From Taxillus chinensis (taxonomy: Eukaryota; Streptophyta; Magnoliopsida; Santalales; Loranthaceae): DNA of 64,000 bases. Positions 31,974 through 43,192 of this stretch are shown here, in pieces; position 1 is the stretch's first letter; every line of letters starts with the position of its first letter. The notes beneath the pieces are model-generated. The model did not search any database. It had not been told where the DNA came from and saw only the letters and a list, made by a program, of their open reading frames with translations. The stretch lies in NCBI GenBank assembly GCA_023512835.1, contig CM042092.1, forward strand, positions 24,417,543 through 24,481,542. The letters run 5' to 3'. The translations under genes were made by a program, and so were the position numbers.

Positions 31974-34698
31974 TTAAGGTACATAAGGCTTACTATACTT
32001 GAAGATCATTGTTGCTGCTTTCTCTCTAAGCTCCATTGTCTGCTTCATCAAATAAGTGGTGTGTTGGCTCCAAGATTTGTCCACACTTAAGAATGACTTG
32101 ATGAAGTAACAGACAAAGGCCCCGCAGCTATCTCCATCTGGCTGTTGTGGCATTTGCTTCTTGCCCCGGAATGTCGCCTTCAGTTTCTCAGTTGGACTCA
32201 AAGGAGTGATGCCCAACTTTTCATATAATCCGGCTTTCTTCACAGCTTCAGTCAACCTGAGACACAGTGGTTCCTATCGATTCTTTCTTACATACTGCTC
32301 TACAACCTGATGAGAATCAATCAGAATCATCTATTTGGACTGAATCATGAAGACAACCATCATGAAATGTGGCGACATGATCTGGTATGGAATGAGGATA
32401 GTTGAGAGAGTTCTCCATGGCTTGTTATCCTCAGCAGTTCCGTCGATAAAGGACTGAATGATATCTACACTGGGAAGATAGCCCTCATTCCAGCACGGCA
32501 GAACTTCAAACAAGTGGCCGTCCTTGTACAGAGATGGAAACAGCCTCATCTCCATTTTAGCAGCCCTAGAGAAGTTGTCAATGTCGTCTGTTGTAAAGAG
32601 GCCTTTCTCCGAACAAAGGGTCCGAATGTCGTCCGGGGAGAAGGGGTACAGGTCAGAGAGACATCTTCTCTCGGTAGTAGATGCAGCATAGGAAATCATT
32701 GCCTTACGCATGCTTCCGTCCGCATCAAGAGGGTCACACGCCGCGTATGATGGGAGAAAGGTGTCAGCTGCGGATGGAGAGGATGGAGGAAGAGCTGCAC
32801 TCGAGGAGCTTGGATGAGAGAAGCGGCTACGTTTGGGGATTTGAACTCCCTGAAGCAATGAAGAGGCAGGCCGCTTCTCAGCACGAGTGGAGGAATGTGA
32901 TGTAGGAGAAGCAGAAGGATCAGATGACACTCTCTCCCCCGGTTTGGCAGATCGCCGGGGAGCAATGGGAGGGCGAGCCATCGTGTGCGCCAGGTCCGCA
33001 AAGGTGGTAGACAAGGAGTGGACGGACGAGGCGACTAGGTCCATCTTCTGTTCCATGGAAGTGGAGGAGTCGGTGAGGGCGGAGAGGAGTTGGGCGCCAA
33101 GAGCATCAACCTTGGCGGCGATGGAGGATATTTGGGCGCTATGAGCTTGGGCGTGGCGGTCCAGCTGGGCGGAGAGCACAGCGTCGGAGTGGACCGTGCC
33201 AAAAGAAGCATGCCCAAGGGCCAACTCTAGAGCTTTGGAGGACTCCCCCACATGAACAGGAGCAGGAGTGCACTGGGCAGAGGAGTCCGCAGGAGTATCA
33301 GCAGCAGCAGCAGAAGGGGCATCCGGAGCAGTAGAGGCATCCGGAGCAGCGGACCCGCTTTGACCATATAGGTCAACAACAGGAATGGCGACAGCAGGAG
33401 AAGAAGGTCCAGCCTTAGCAGGGGAAGGACTCCGTGCGGCATGGACCGGGCTGGAGGGGTTAGGGAACGGCACATCTGGAATGGAGGCCGGCGTAAGAAA
33501 GCCTTGGTCCAAATTCCAGATGATCATGGTCTCCGGGGATTGGGTATGACGAGTGTAAAACACCCGGAGATCGGTGTCAGGAATGGAGGCGGTGTGGGCA
33601 AGGCTGAAACGGAGCCAAAGGTCCGTTAAGGTGTCGGCGGAGAGATGGTCAAGGTAGGCTCGGGGTTGAGGTAGGGGACGCAAAGGAGCTTCCGGAATAG
33701 ATTCCGGGACATCAGCAATGGCGGCAGCAACGGCAGTATCAACCGCAGCAGCAATGGCGGAAGTGGAGGGAGTGGGAACATCCGCAGCAGAAGGGGCTGA
33801 GGAAATAGCTTTAGGGACACTGCGCTGAGATGACCCTGCAACCTCGGAGGGTTCGACACGGACGCTGTGCTGGGAGGCCCGAGAAATGGAGGGGGCAGCA
33901 ACGGACCGAATCCGGGAGGATCGGTAAGCAGAGCTGACGTCAGGGGCATGACTGTCGGAGGGGTCACTAACAGAATTGCCTTGTTGTTTCGTGGCAGGGA
34001 GAAGGCGGAGAGCTGCAGAGGGACGGCGGGCTGTCATGTTCCCATCAGGCGTAAGATAGCGAAGGTAATAAGCCGGAGGAAATGGAACAACATCATAGCG
34101 GACGAAATGGTCCGGATGAAGATGCCGGAAGACAATGCTTAGAATGCGCCCGAAGGAATGGTTCTTGGGTCCATTCTCGCGGCGATCGGAACAAAAACGT
34201 CCCCACAGTCCATTGGAAGACCTTCGAAAACGCCGTACATAGCTAGAAGAAGATCGTACGGAACAGAGTCCAGAGCGGAAGTGCGAGCCAGTAAACATCG
34301 ACTCAGTATGATCGCCATACAGCGATAGCGACCTTGGAAGGACTTCACCTTGTATTCCTTGCCTTTATAGGTGCAACCCATAGAAGCCGCCATGGGATCG
34401 GCATCGGGCGGCTGTGGTTCACCAGGGGTAGATTGAGAGCGGCGCGGACAATGGCGGGGGTGATTAGGATGGATTCACCGCGAATAGAGGAGATGATGGA
34501 GTCGGTGGTACGACGGATCTGTTGGTAGAACTCGAGAATGTCATCTATAAGAAGATCGACAGGATTGGAGATCAAGTTGAGTATGTGAGAGGCTTAGTAA
34601 GAGGGCGAAGATGGAAAAATCAGTCCGGAGGGTTGGAGACAGCGCTCAATTGACCGGATGGCCGGGATTGACGCGGAAAGAGAGGTTTTGGGTGCCAT
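31974..34698 (-). pseudogene. Extra 3' ORF of SIRE-like copy 1: transposon-type N-domain, disordered middle, Ulp1/C48-like cysteine protease
   Basis: It starts at ATG 34698 and ends with TAA at 31974. N-terminal part: DLLIDDILEFYQQIRRTTDS, IRGESILITPAIVRAALNLP and SMGCTYKGKEYKVKSFQGRY, resembling the putative plant transposon protein domain (N-x-L-x-IRG-x-x-I pattern). The middle (about 34050-32900) is Pro/Ala/Ser-rich with one heptad-like helix (LDRHAQAHSAQISSIAAKVD and following). The C-terminus has LIPY then HF, then LIDS, then PQQPDGDSCGAFVCYF: these are the His, Asp, Gln and Cys positions of C48 deSUMOylating-type proteases. Defects are a TAA near 34596, a frameshift near 34150 and TGA codons near 32331 and 32256. 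A 655-codon stretch (34298-32331) is still open. It occupies the env-like position of SIRE elements; its function is not established. Confidence 0.75.
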
Positions 34699-36375
34699 TG
34701 TAGATGAAAATTGAAGGGCGAGAGGGAGGCGAGGTCTTGGGGATTAAAGGAGCAACGAGAGTTTTATGGATTTGAAAAGGGTAACACTCGTGCTTCGCAG
34801 GAATGACCAGAATATATAAGACCGAGTCCGTGAATGTCAGCGGGTCTAGGAATTTGGCGAGTGAAACAGTAAACCGCTTGACGGGCTGATGTCATTAGTC
34901 ATGATATCGGTGCGCCTCCGAATTAAAAGATAACGTGGAGACGGCATGACCAAGTAAAGGTAACAGCTGTTTGCCTTCCTGGGGAAGTGTGTGCATCCCA
35001 AGACATGCATTCAATGAATCATCATTATTCCTCCTCAAAAGCACGCGATATATAATAAGACATGGATTATCGCAATTTGACAGTGTCAGGAGTACGGAGG
35101 AATGAACCGACAATCATCCGGAATCAACGATAGTCGAGTGACGAGTATCCGGATGAAAAGTAGACCGTGTCCGTAGTAACAAAGTGCGGTGAGGGAGAAG
35201 TAGATTCCTTTGCTGTCAATAAGTCGAAGAGAAGAGAAGTACCACAACACTTCAAATCCAAGACTATGGACTAGATTTATCGATAAGGTTGCAAACAAAA
35301 TCTGAACCTGTAGCTTCACAAAAAAATAAATTGAAAGTACAAAAGCTTAACAGGCAAGGATTAGTACGGATAGGAGAAAATAGTCAGTGAAGAGCTATAT
35401 AATCCGAACTAATGAGAAGCAGAACTTATGCATTACAAAGAATGAAATAGACATATACATACTAGAGAATGATCAATGTGACTGAATCAGGGCATATGTC
35501 AGATAATAAATACACAAGTTCATATAGGTCAACATAGCGAAACCGTCCTGCTGAACGACATAGCTAAGATTAATTAAAAATCATATGATTTGACCAAACT
35601 AGGATTCATGAGTGAAAAATGAGGAAACGGACACATGTCAAAAGCAATCAGTTGATTATCCGATTAAAATGCATGGTTGAAGAAAAAAAACATCCAAGCA
35701 TGCCTCAATTCTGTTTCAACAATGCATGTCCAGTCAGATCCGGAAGTAAAGGTTTAGAGGAGGAGTATCTGAGACATATTAGGGGGTTATTACTGAGGTA
35801 ATAGATGAAGCTTAGGCTCCCCCGTAGATCATTCGATCCTCTCAATGAAAGGCTCTCTCTCGAATAGACAGCCAAGAAAGAGGTCATGAGACATATACAA
35901 GGGGGATTACTCAAATAATTTATAAAGCATTTTCTCCCCCGTAGATTGTGCAATCCTCTTGGTAGACCTTTCCAACTTAAAGAAATTCAGCACTGTCTAT
36001 CTTTTTAGGAAACTATACTTCAAAAGCTGATCAAACTGCGATTGTGTATTCATCCACCAGGCATTCCGAGCTAACCCATTTCATTTCTTCAACTATACAT
36101 GTTAATAGAGTAATCTAAATGAACAGGCATTTGTCATGTGGTGATCAGTGGAAATTAAGATCATGAAACCAGAATGAGGTTAATCATATAAACTTTAATC
36201 ATGTTTGCTTAAATGACTTGATCAGGGAAAGCTAAGCGTCCTCCCACTATGAAGTTGATATCAATATCAGAGGCATGAAGCACGTTAAACAGTAAGTATG
36301 ATCAACATTAAGATCAGTATGTATCTACTGTTATCAGTAAAAGCACAATGCATGTTGGGTAATTTAAATGTGAGA
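34699..36375 (-). other. Spacer between RNase H and the extra ORF in SIRE-like copy 1
   Basis: About 1.7 kb with no long frame on either strand. It includes purine- and pyrimidine-rich stretches (for example TCTCCCCCGTAGAT repeats at about 35815 and 35930, which on the minus strand read as polypurine tracts, as multiple PPTs do in SIRE elements). In copy 2 the same interval is only about 230 bp. Confidence 0.55.
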
Positions 36376-39191
36376 CTATGCAGAGAAGTCAAGCATACCT
36401 AATCGGAAGAGTAGTTCAGAGAATCTTGCATCAGGTAGGGGCTTTGTAAGTATGTCTGCCAGTTGATCTTCAGTAGCAACATGTTCTAGTGAGATGTGAC
36501 TTTTGAGAACATGGTCGCGTATGAAGTGATACCTGACCTCAATATGCATCGTCTTAGGGTGCATGACAAGATTATTGCTAATAGCAATTCGTGTTAGTGT
36601 TGTCGCGATAGAGTGGAATAGATGACATGTTGAAACCGTAGTCAGTAAGTTGACTTTGCATCCAGAGTAGATGTGCGCAGCAACTCCCAGTAGCTATATA
36701 TTCCACCTCAGTAGTAGAGGTTGATACGGAATTCTGCTTCTTACTGAACCATGAAATTAATCTATTTCCAAGAAACTGACACGTACCACTTGTGCTTTTC
36801 CCTGTCGATCGACACCAGTCGAAGTCAACATCGAGTATCCGGATAAGGTGAAGTTGGACTCCTTTAGGTACCGAGTCCCAAATTCATCGTTACCTTGAGA
36901 TACCTTAATATCCGTTTAACATGAAGCATATGTGACTCCATGGGATTCGCATGATATCGTGCACAAATGCAAGTTGCAAACATAATGTACGGGGCGACTT
37001 CTTGTAAGATACGACAAGGATCCTATCATCCCTCCGTGATCGGTCACATTTACCGATATTCCATCCACATCAGGATCTAACTTGGCATTGGCCTGGCATG
37101 GGAGTTTTGACGGGAGATGAACCTTCCATACCAAACTTCTTAATAAGATCGCGAGGGTACTTAGCTTGATTAATGAAGATTCCTTCCTTCAATTGTTTAA
37201 CTTCAATTCCAAGGAAGTAGGACGGTTCTCCCATCATGCTCATCTCAAACTTGCTCACATCAACTTTGCAAACTCTTCACAAAGCTTCGGATTTGTTGAT
37301 CCGAAAATGATATCATCCACGTATATCTGTACGATTAGAGTGTGTCCTTTCTCTTTTCGTAGAAATAAGGTGGTGTCTATCTTCCCTTTTTAGAAGTTGT
37401 GAGCAAGTAGGAATTCGACAAGTGTGTCGTACCGGGCTCTTGGAGCTTGCTTAAACCATATAAAGCTTTCCAGAAGCTTGTAGACTAGATGTCTCTGCCT
37501 TAGGTTCAATGAAACCGGGAGGTTGTTCAACGTACACCTCCTGTTGAAGATCTCCATTCAGAATGCGCTCTTGACATCCATTTGATAAACTATGAAGTTT
37601 TCATATAAGCATACCCCAGAAACATTCGGATTGCCTCAAGTCTTGCTACCGGAGCAAAGGTCTCATCATAGTCTATTCCTTCTTCTTGACGATATCCTTT
37701 GGCTACCAGTCTGGCTTTGTTCCGGATTACTATTCCATCCGTATCAAGCTTGTTCCGGAACACCCATTTAACTCCAATGACTTCTTGAGACTTAGGCCTT
37801 GGTACTGTAGAGTCCACACATTTCTCTTAAATTGATTCAGCTCTTCTTGCATGGCTTCTATCCAATTCGAATCCTGAAGAGCTTCATCTACCACCTTTGG
37901 TTCTATTTGAGATAGAAAACACGAGTAAAGACACACGTTGAAAGTGGCTGCTCTTGTTCTTACACCGGTGATAGGATCACCAATCACTTGATCGAGGGAT
38001 GGTTTGGGTCCATCTGTAATTACGTGCATTTGATGGTTGATCTTGAATAATTTGAAGCTCTGCCAGATTAGGTGGTTAAGGTATATCTGCTGGTTGAGCT
38101 TCTTCCGGACCAGATGTTTCCGTATTAGAAGGTACGGTAGAACTAGGTGGTTCTTCAACACTGTTTCTTTCAGTGATAACTGGTCCGGACGGGCTTGAAG
38201 GTGCTCCGGAATTTTGGGTATCCGAAGGAGTATGTCCGGAGCTTAATGGTAGTCCTGAGTCCGAATCATCCGTAGCATCATCCATATAATTTCTTTGTGC
38301 CTCGCTGATGCCACGTGGTTGGTGGAATGTGTATCAGGAACATTCATAAACTTCGAATAGTCGATGTTCTTGTCCGGGACACTATACGTGAGAACTTGAA
38401 GAAGCAACTTTTGACCAATCAAGATTAGTTTCATCAAAGGTCACATGGATAGATTCTTCAACTTTAAAAAGTTTTCTATTGAAGACCCGATAAGCCTTGC
38501 TATGTAATGAGTACCCGACAAAAATCCCGTCATCAGATTTTGGTTCAAATTTATTCCGGGTTTCTTTGCCATTTATCAATATATAGCAAGTACACCCAAA
38601 AGCTCTGAAATGTGAAATTGAAGGCTTTCGTCCTCTCCACATCTCATAGGGTGTTTTCATGGTAGATTTATTTATTAGAGTTCCGTTACGAACATAGCAG
38701 GCAATGGACATAGCTTCGACCCATAGGCGAGAGGAAGTGTTGCCCTCGCTAACATAAATCCTAGCCTCGACTAAAGTACGATTCTTCTGTTGAGCTACCC
38801 CATTTTGTTGTGGAGTTCGCGCGGAGAGAAGTCATGTTGACTGCCTGTTCGAACAATATGATCTCATATCTGAAAAATCAAATTCTGTACCATGATCACT
38901 CCTGATGCACTTTATGCTTAGTCCTTGTGAGTTGCTTATCCAGTTGAAAAGATCTGCAAGATGCTCAAAAGTTTGATCCTTTGATTTCAGGAACATCACC
39001 CATGTGTATCTGGTGAAATCATCGATAACCACAAGGGTGTATCTCGCACTAGCCAGCGAAGGAACAAAAATAGGACCACAGAGGTCCATATGAAGAAGTT
39101 GTAGAGGAGCAGCTATTGAATTAACTGATTTGCTCTTAAAGCTATGTTTGGTCTGTTTGCCAAGTTGGCATTCTCGACAGAGAATGTCTCT
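36376..39191 (-). pseudogene. Pol of SIRE-like copy 1: integrase, RT, RNase H (5' end lost)
   Basis: Reading on the minus strand, 39191-38800 has CRECQLGKQTKHSF (zinc ligands), HMDLCGPI, YTLVVIDDFTRYTW and IRSDHGTEFDF of the integrase core. 38711-38382 is the integrase C-terminus (MKTPYEMWRGRKPSISHFRA). After a linker, 37817 gives [17 protein letters not shown] of the RT, 37320 the catalytic YVDDIIFG, and 37258 FEMSMMGEPSYFLGIEVKQL. RNase H ends at 36376 (HIEVRYHFIRDHVLK, ADILTKPLPDARFSELL). Short deletions around 37600-37440 and several stops disable it. Everything upstream of the integrase zinc finger, including protease, is replaced by the gypsy element at 39192. Confidence 0.85.
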
Positions 39192-39575
39192 TGTCACGGA
39201 CCGAGGCTTATCCTAGCATACTTAGGCCATTTTGGGGTATTTCCCCTTTGTAAAGTGTTGTACTTAACTTATAGAGTAAGTTGTAGAGATTTTAGATTTT
39301 GATCATATATGACGTCTCCTGGCGACATAGCCAGAAACGTGTTAACATCTATATGTAGGGGAGTGATGTTGTAAAGCTTTCAAGCATTCAATACAATCGT
39401 TTGTTGCCTTCGTTTAATCGATCTTCCGCTAAGCGCTTCCCTACACCATTGCTTTACAACGGATCGATGGGTTCCGATCCAAATACGACGAGTTAGGCTG
39501 ACCTAGCGTTCCTTCGCACGGGTGGGAACTAGGTGCCGCACGGGTTAAGCTGCTATAAAGGCTGACCCCGTGACA
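39192..39575 (+). repeat. 5' LTR of the nested gypsy
   Basis: Starts TGTCACGGACC and ends CCCCGTGACA, with 8-bp terminal inverted repeats TGTCACGG/CCGTGACA. TGGTATCAGAGC, the tRNA-Met primer site, follows two bases later. Confidence 0.85.
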
Positions 39576-39577
39576 AG

Positions 39578-39589
39578 TGGTATCAGAGC
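39578..39589 (+). other. Primer-binding site of the nested gypsy
   Basis: TGGTATCAGAGC, complementary to the 3' end of initiator tRNA-Met, two bases after the LTR. Confidence 0.85.
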
Positions 39590-39643
39590 ACAGTTCGGTG
39601 CTAAAGTTCGGTGCAACAATCAAAACTTCGAGATGGTGTAAAA

Positions 39644-41336
39644 ATGACAAACGGAGGATTTGTTGTCATTAGTGGTGGCGACCACGAAGGCCGCGACAAG
39701 GAGCACCACGCTAAGGAACGGAGGAGAGATAAGTCCGTTTCGAGGGAAACATGTCTGTTGGAGAGTCGGCTAGCCAAATTGGAGTTGGCGTTAGCCGAAC
39801 AGATGGAGGTGGTCGAGGAGCGCACTGAAAGCATTGAAAAGATGGACTCAGAGGGTGAGGAAAGCTTTGGAAGGATGCAAGGGCTTCTCAACTCCGTCAT
39901 AGATGACATGAACTCTTGGTTCGATGGCCTAAAGGACACTCTCACGTCCCAAATCCTGGTGATGCAGGAGAAAATCTAAGAGATCAAGGCGGATTGGTCT
40001 CTCTGCAAGATGGCGGTCACCCAAGGTGGCGTTGGCGGCCATTCCAGCTCCAAAATCGACGTGCCGAAACCTAAGACCTATGCTGGGGCAAGGAATGCAA
40101 GGGAGTTAGACAACTTCCTCTAGACCATGGAGCAGTACTTTGATGCCTTGAACATTGTCAACGAGGCAAAGAATATGAAGACTGCTCTGCTATACTTAGT
40201 CGATTCGGCTATGGTGTGGTGGAGGCGACGATATGCCGATAAGGAGTGCGGCCTATGTATTATCGACAATTGGGCGAATTTCAAGCGGGAGATCAAGGCC
40301 CAGTTCTATCCCCAGAACGCGGAGGACGAGTCCCGGGTGAAACTTCGGCGCCTTACCCACAAAGGCACGGTGCGGGAGTACGTCCGCGAGTTTTTAGAGC
40401 TCATCTTGGAGATCCCGGACATGTCCGCGAAGGATTCATTATTTTCCTTCATGGATGGATTGCAACAATGGGCGAAGCTGGAGTTGTAGCGGAGAAATGT
40501 ACAGGACCTGGCATCGGCCATGGCGGTGGCCGAATCACTCATCGAAAATAAGAAGCCGGAGAAGGCCACCAGCTCTTCATCGACTTCCAAAGCGAACAGG
40601 TTCCACAAGGAGAAACGTGGGGGAGACAACCGAAGCGAAGGAAAAGGGAGACCCTTCCAACCATCTAAGGACTTTCGCCCAAAACATTTCGCGAATAGTT
40701 CCAAGGACGGGGAGAAGCCGAGGATCTCTTATTTCCTTTGTGAAGGCTCTCACAAGGCGTTCGAGTGCCCGAAACGCTCCAAGCTCTTGGCGATGATCAA
40801 TGAAGACGAAGGAAGGGATACGAGGGATCCACGACTTGGTTCCTTGCAGCTCCTCAATGCAATCAAGGCGAAGGTGGAGGTGCCACCATCCGGACGACAG
40901 AAGGGGCGCATGTACGTGCTCGCTAAGGCCAACAACCTTGAAACTAAGGCCTTGGTGGACACCGGTGCGACCAACAACTTCATCAAGATCGAAGAAGCTC
41001 ATAGGCGGGGATGTCTACAAGGAAGAGAAGGGCTAGCTGAAGGCGGTGAACTCCAGTGCCAGTCCAATCCATGGCGTGGCTCGAGGTGTCGAGCTAAGTA
41101 TTGGCGAGTGGAGAGGCAAGGTGAATCTCTCTGTGGTGTCGATGGACGACTATCCCATGGTGCTGGGGATGGAGTTCGTTGATCAGGTATGGGCAATTCC
41201 AATTCCTAGCACCAACACAATGTGCATCATGGATGAGGGGAAAACGTGCATGGTGAAGGTAATGCGAGAGGAAGAGCTCAAGGCGAGGTCTCTTTCGGCG
41301 CTCCAACTGTCCAAAGGAGTTAGGCGATAGAGCCAA
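39644..41336 (+). pseudogene. Gag and protease of the nested gypsy, with stops and a frameshift
   Basis: The gag starts at about ATG 39644 and includes a helical N-terminal segment (LLESRLAKLELALAEQMEVV), then the Retrotrans_gag domain (YFDALNIVNEAKNM, AMVWWRRRYADKE, FKREIKAQFYPQNAE, VREYVREFLELILEIP). In-frame stops lie near 39978, 40122 and 40487, all explicable as CAA, TGG or CAG turned into a stop. A Lys/Ser-rich linker and a degraded zinc-knuckle-like FLCEGSHKAFECPKR (one Cys lost) follow, then the aspartic protease motif LVDTGATNNFI at about 40950. After a frameshift near 41000 the protease continues to MDDYPMVLGMEF. Confidence 0.82.
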
Positions 41337-41389
41337 CCTTCATTGCTATGGTGAAGGAAGAATGCCTAAGTGTTGGGGAGGAGCCCCCA

Positions 41390-42478
41390 ACCAAAGTGAA
41401 GACAGTCCTTGAAGAGTTTGGGGACGTTATGGCACCCGAACTCCCCAAATAACTTCCGCCAAAGCGAGAGGTGGACCATAGGATCGAGCTAGAGGCCGGT
41501 GCAAGGCCTACTGCTGCGGTACCCTATCTGATGGCACCACCGGAGTTGGAGGAAGTTCGGAAACAATTGAAGGACTTGTTGGATGCTGGATTCATTCGGC
41601 CATCCAAAGCGCCATTTGGAGCACCGGTTTCATCAACATGGTAAAGAATAGCTACCCCATCCCACTCATATCCGACCTGTTTCATCAACTTGGTCTTTGC
41701 GAGATGGTTCTCAAAGCTAGACTTGCGGTCCGGATATTGGCAAGTGCGAATAGCCGAAGGCGATGAGGCAAAGACGGCGTGCGTCACAAGATATGGCTCT
41801 TACGAGTTCTTGGTGATGCCCTTTGGCTTCACAAACGCCCCTGCCACATTTTGTACGTTGATAAACCGGATCTTCCAACCATACTTGGACAAATTCGTCG
41901 TGGTGTACCTTGATGACATTGTCGTCTACAGCAAAACCTTGGAGGAGCACAAGGCACACCTACGACGGGTTTTCCAAATCTTAAGGGAGAATCAACTCTT
42001 TGTGAAGAAGGAAAAATGTGACTTTGCGAAGAAGGAGGTGCCCTTCTTGGCTCACATCATTGGCGGTGGCAAACTAAAGATGGACAACAAGAAAGTGTTA
42101 CATCAAGGAATGGGAGACGCCCAAGAAAGTCCACAAATGCGTTCCTTCCTTGGCTTGGTTAACTACTATAGAAGATTCATCCGTGGCTATTCCTACATTG
42201 CCGCACCCTTGACGGAACTATTAAAAAAGAACAAGACTTGGGTGTGGGATGATGCTTGCCGAGAGGCATTTGAGAAGTTGAAGCAAGCGGTGACAAACGG
42301 ACCGGTGATGGCCCTGGGGACCATACGAAACCTTATAAAGTTCACACCGATGCTTCAGACTTTGCCATCGGTGGAGTTCTTATGCAGGAGGGGCATCTTA
42401 TAGCATATGAAAGCCGGAAACTTAATAGCACCGAATGGAGGTACGCGGTGCATGGAAAGGAGATGACGGTAGTTATTC
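41390..42478 (+). pseudogene. Reverse transcriptase and start of RNase H of the nested gypsy
   Basis: The frame begins LEEFGDVMAPELPK, continues through ELEEVRKQLKDLLDAGFIRP to a small deletion near 41630-41690, then LDLRSGYWQVRIAEGDEAKT, GSYEFLVMPFGFTNAPATF and the catalytic VVVYLDDIVVYS. The connection (FLGLVNYYRRFIRGYS) and RNase H (HTDASDFAIGGVLMQ in a shifted frame, YESRKLNSTEWRY) follow. It is truncated just after EMTVVI at about 42478. Confidence 0.85.
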
Positions 42479-42487
42479 GAGTTTATG

Positions 42488-43131
42488 CGGATCGAAAGAA
42501 CTTGTCATTGATTTGAGGCCGAGTGTAGTGTTCATTGTCAGTTTTTAGCTCTAGAATGAGCTTGCCGAATCTTCGATAGATGCTCTCAAGGGATTCGCCA
42601 GGTTTGTGATTGAAACTCTCAAAGTTACGGAGAGCACATATCACGTTTCCATCCTGGGACCGACTCCCCTCATAGAGGATTGTCGGTTTATCCCAGACGA
42701 CTTTCTTTGTCGCGCGACCCTGGACGTCCGTGAAAGCCTCGAAATCCAAAGACGATGTAACGTAAGCTAGAGCCTTTTAGCGCATTGCCAGGCTCTTTCA
42801 TCGTTAGTAAGTTCGGCATCCGTCTTTGGCCTTCTAACTCCATGTTCTCCGATAGTAATCGGAATTGGAATCTCCGATGAAGACAGGGCCACATGAGATG
42901 ATCATGGCATACCATAAACATCTTCATGCGAGCTTTCCCTCTGGGAGAAAAGCTCGGTGTGAATTTGGGCGGTTTTGTCAGAGTAAAACCAGAACTCCGT
43001 GGTTGAGGAGTGGCGGCAGCAGCAGGTTGAGGTGGGTCGACGTTTTCACTGCTGCTTCGATTCGGGATGGGCTCTTGTCCACCTCCTGAGTTAAGGTGAG
43101 TGTTGAATAGCATATTGCTTTCTTCGGCCAT
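42488..43131 (-). pseudogene. Gag of SIRE-like copy 1, N-terminal part
   Basis: ATG at 43131 starts MAEESNMLFNTHLNSGGGQE. Continuing are a Pro-rich segment, then KPPKFTPSFSPRGKARM and, after a frameshift near 42750, FEAFTDVQGRATKKVVWDK, FESFNHKPGESLESIYRRFG and NDKFFRS, typical of UBN2-type copia gag. It is cut at 42488 by the deletion junction with the nested gypsy. The equivalent in copy 2 starts at 46679. Confidence 0.8.
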
Positions 43132-43178
43132 TGCTGAGAGTGAAAGAGTGGGATCTCTACTTAGAACAAATAGAACGT

Positions 43179-43190
43179 GCTCTGATACCA
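43179..43190 (-). other. Primer-binding site of SIRE-like copy 1
   Basis: TGGTATCAGAGC on the minus strand, two bases after the 5' LTR end CCATCA; complementary to initiator tRNA-Met. Confidence 0.85.
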
Positions 43191-43192
43191 CT

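Larger units (their letters stand above)
39192..42488 (+). mobile_element. Ty3-gypsy element nested in SIRE-like copy 1; 3' half missing
   Basis: Its 5' LTR (39192-39575) and primer-binding site (39578) are followed by gag, protease, RT and the start of RNase H. The element then stops inside RNase H at about 42478-42488, where minus-strand SIRE gag sequence (FFRSA) resumes. Integrase and 3' LTR are absent. The SIRE host has also lost everything between mid-gag and the integrase, so the right junction is a deletion breakpoint rather than an insertion end. The LTR is short (384 bp), as in compact chromoviruses; I do not assign a lineage firmly. Confidence 0.8.

Noticed and set aside
32514..34528. 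Several plus-strand ORFs opposite the SIRE extra ORF
   Set aside because: Shadows of the GC-richer minus-strand ORF; the minus frame aligns with copy 2 on the other strand.
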